Shown here piece by piece: positions 7,416-9,008 of a stretch of 9,008 nucleotides of DNA (positions within the stretch are counted from its first letter, which is position 1; the number at the start of each line of letters is the position of its first letter). Origin of the DNA: Clostridia bacterium (lineage in GTDB: Bacteria; Bacillota; Clostridia; Saccharofermentanales; UBA5734); assembly GCA_017997315.1 (NCBI GenBank), contig JAGOFF010000085.1, forward strand, positions 1 through 9,008. Direction: 5' to 3'. The notes below the pieces were generated by a model that worked only from the letters and a program-made list of their open reading frames with translations, was not told the DNA's origin and made no database searches. The position numbers were made by a program, and so were the translations under genes.

Positions 7416-8804
7416 TCACCTCGCGGCTTTGTAGGCATCGTGGACTTCGTCGATGTTGCCGCGCATAAAGAAGTACGATTCGGGGATATAGTCCGCACCT
7501 CCGGAGACGATTTCGCCGAAACCGCGGATTGTCTCTTCGAGCGGGACGTACTTTCCTTTGTAGCCGGTCGCGTTCTCCGCGACAAAGAACGGCTGCGACA
7601 GGAACCTTTGCACCTTGCGCGCCCGCGCGACGGTCAGTTTGTCCGACTCGCTGAGCTCCTCGATGCCGAGGATCGCGATGATGTCCTGGAGTTCCTTGTA
7701 GCGCTGCAGGGTTTCCTGCACTTTCCGGGCGGTATGGTAGTGCTCGCGGCCCAGAATCGATTCCGTGAGGATCCGGGAAGAGGACTCCAGCGGATCCACC
7801 GCCGGGTAGATGCCGAGTTCGACAACCGAGCGGGAGAGGACCGTAATCGCGTCCAGATGGGCGAACGTCGTCGCCGGCGCGGGGTCCGTCAGGTCGTCGG
7901 CCGGAACATAGACCGCCTGGATCGAGGTGATCGCCCCGTTGCGGGTCGACGTGATGCGCTCCTGCAGCGCGCCGACCTCGTTGGCCAGCGTCGGTTGGTA
8001 TCCCACCGCGGAGGGGATTCTTCCGAGCAGCGCGGATACTTCCGAACCCGCCTGGATGAAACGGAAGATGTTGTCGACAAACAACAGCACGTCCTTGTGC
8101 TGGACATCGCGGAAGTATTCCGCCATGGTGAGCGCGGTCAGCGGCACGCGCATGCGCGCGCCTGCGGTTTCATTCATCTGACCGAACACCATGACGGTTT
8201 TCTCAAGCACGCCCGAATCCCGCATCTCGTTCCACAGGTCGTTTCCCTCGCGCGAGCGTTCCCCGACTCCGGCAAAGACCGACACGCCGCCGTGCTCGGT
8301 CGCGATGTTGCGGATGAGCTCCAGGATCAGGAAGGTCTTGCCGACGCCGGCGCCGCCGAACAGCCCGATCTTTCCGCCCCGGCTGTAAGGTACGAGCAGA
8401 TCGATGACCTTGATGCCGGTTTCCAGGATCCGTTCCTCCGGGAACTGGTCGATGAAGGAAGGCGCGGCACGATGGATCGGCCAGGTTTCCTTGGCGTTGG
8501 GAGGCGCGATTCCGTCGATCGGATTCCCGAGCACGTTGAACATACGTCCCGTCACGCAGTCTCCGACCGGGACCTGGACCGGATTGCCGGTGGATTCGGC
8601 GGCCGCGTTCCGGCTGAGCCCCTCCGTCGCCTCGAACGAGACGCAGCGCACCAGTTCCTCGCCGCGGTGCTGCAGGACTTCCGCGTGGATCTCACGTTCC
8701 CCTTCCCGGATGACCACCATCTCCTGGATGGCGGGCAGCTGGCCCTCCGCAAACCGGATGTCGATGACGGGGCCGATGATCTGGGTGACGATACCGATGG
8801 CCAT
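7416..8804 (-). CDS. atpD: F-type ATP synthase beta subunit
   Basis: The 462-residue catalytic beta subunit of F1, where ATP is made from ADP and phosphate. Landmarks are the N-terminal beta-barrel (MAIGIVTQIIGPVIDIRF), the P-loop GGAGVGKT (150-157), GERSREGNDL (181-190, containing the catalytic glutamate), Walker B VLLFVDNIFRF (239-249), the ATPase alpha/beta signature PAVDPLESSSR (334-344), and the C-terminal helical domain. The lever motif usually written DELSEED reads EELSESD (382-388), one acidic residue fewer than the classical form. The ATG at 8804-8802 is supported by GAGGAT (8815-8810) and by the family's usual N-terminus; an in-frame ATG 14 codons earlier lies inside the atpG 3' end and is unlikely. 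It follows atpG after 13 bases and precedes atpC by four, as in standard atpGDC order. Confidence 0.98.
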   Translation of the reverse strand: MAIGIVTQIIGPVIDIRFAEGQLPAIQEMVVIREGEREIHAEVLQHRGEELVRCVSFEATEGLSRNAAAESTGNPVQVPVGDCVTGRMFNVLGNPIDGIAPPNAKETWPIHRAAPSFIDQFPEERILETGIKVIDLLVPYSRGGKIGLFGGAGVGKTFLILELIRNIATEHGGVSVFAGVGERSREGNDLWNEMRDSGVLEKTVMVFGQMNETAGARMRVPLTALTMAEYFRDVQHKDVLLFVDNIFRFIQAGSEVSALLGRIPSAVGYQPTLANEVGALQERITSTRNGAITSIQAVYVPADDLTDPAPATTFAHLDAITVLSRSVVELGIYPAVDPLESSSRILTESILGREHYHTARKVQETLQRYKELQDIIAILGIEELSESDKLTVARARKVQRFLSQPFFVAENATGYKGKYVPLEETIRGFGEIVSGGADYIPESYFFMRGNIDEVHDAYKAAR

Positions 8805-8817
8805 GATAAATCCTCGC

Positions 8818-9008
8818 TTAGTAGCCGGCCGAGATGGCGTCCGCACCGCTGACGATCTCCGTCAGCTCGTTGGTGATCCTCGCCTGGCGGGCCTGGTTGC
8901 TCTTCAGTGTCAGGGAGTCGAGCATGTCTTTGGCGTTCTTTGTCGCGTTGTCCATCGCCATCATGCGCGCGGTCTGCTCGCTGGCGAACGCTTCGGTCAG
9001 GATGCCGT
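8818..9008 (-). CDS. atpG: F-type ATP synthase gamma subunit, C-terminal fragment
   Basis: The last 63 codons of a gene that enters from the right edge. The translation runs GILTEAFASEQTARMMAMDNATKNAKDMLDSL and ends LTEIVSGADAISAGY before TAA at 8820-8818. The stretch ASEQTARMMAMDNATKNA is the highly conserved C-terminal helix signature of the gamma subunit, the rotor shaft that turns inside the alpha3beta3 ring, and ITNELTEIVSGADAI is the usual C-terminal end. Position directly before atpD agrees. Nothing can be said about the rest of the protein from this window. Confidence 0.96.
   Translation of the reverse strand, partial: GILTEAFASEQTARMMAMDNATKNAKDMLDSLTLKSNQARQARITNELTEIVSGADAISAGY

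Noticed and set aside
7374..8852. 492-residue plus-strand open frame opposite atpD
   Set aside because: Shadow of atpD; its composition is that of an antisense frame and it crosses the atpC and atpG ends.

Overview
The window comes from a GC-rich (roughly 60-65 % by eye) bacterium, most likely a Gram-positive member of the Bacillota, class Clostridia. Three things point there: an S-box (SAM-I) riboswitch with its own terminator ahead of metK, a RecD2/YrrC-type helicase right after metK, and a Tad-type locus ending in a DUF6382-FHA protein, with no secretin or outer-membrane component. The species cannot be named from this sequence.

Left region (1-1622, minus strand): a well-formed promoter, a SAM-I riboswitch, an intrinsic terminator, metK, and the N-terminal end of a recD2-like helicase whose start lies inside the metK 3' end. 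This is methionine-responsive expression of S-adenosylmethionine synthetase with a DNA-repair helicase as passenger.

Centre (1723-6966, plus strand): a tight five-gene operon related to Tad/Flp pilus or type II/IV secretion machinery. In order it holds a TadZ/CpaE-like protein without a recognisable P-loop, a canonical TadA/CpaF ATPase, one 502-residue protein that joins a TadB-like and a TadC-like platform half, a 61-residue Flp1-like prepilin, and a DUF6382-TM-FHA protein. Starts overlap stops at three of the four junctions. The exception is the pilin, which has a 48-bp leader with a strong hairpin and its own strong Shine-Dalgarno sequence. Oppositely oriented housekeeping genes on both sides mean the locus ends inside the window. 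It therefore has no local prepilin peptidase, CpaB/RcpC or TadE-type minor pilins.

Right region (6953-9008, minus strand): the end of an F-type ATP synthase operon, atpG (partial), atpD and atpC. atpC runs 14 bp into the 3' end of the FHA gene, tail to tail.

The most unusual part is the compact Tad-like locus: a fused platform protein, a TadZ-like protein lacking the nucleotide-binding loop and an FHA domain lacking its usual phosphothreonine-contacting serine. The motor ATPase and the pilin look intact. Nothing suggests insertion sequences, CRISPR, tRNA or rRNA. The only non-coding stretch above 300 bases, 1376-1722, is occupied by the riboswitch, terminator and divergent promoters.
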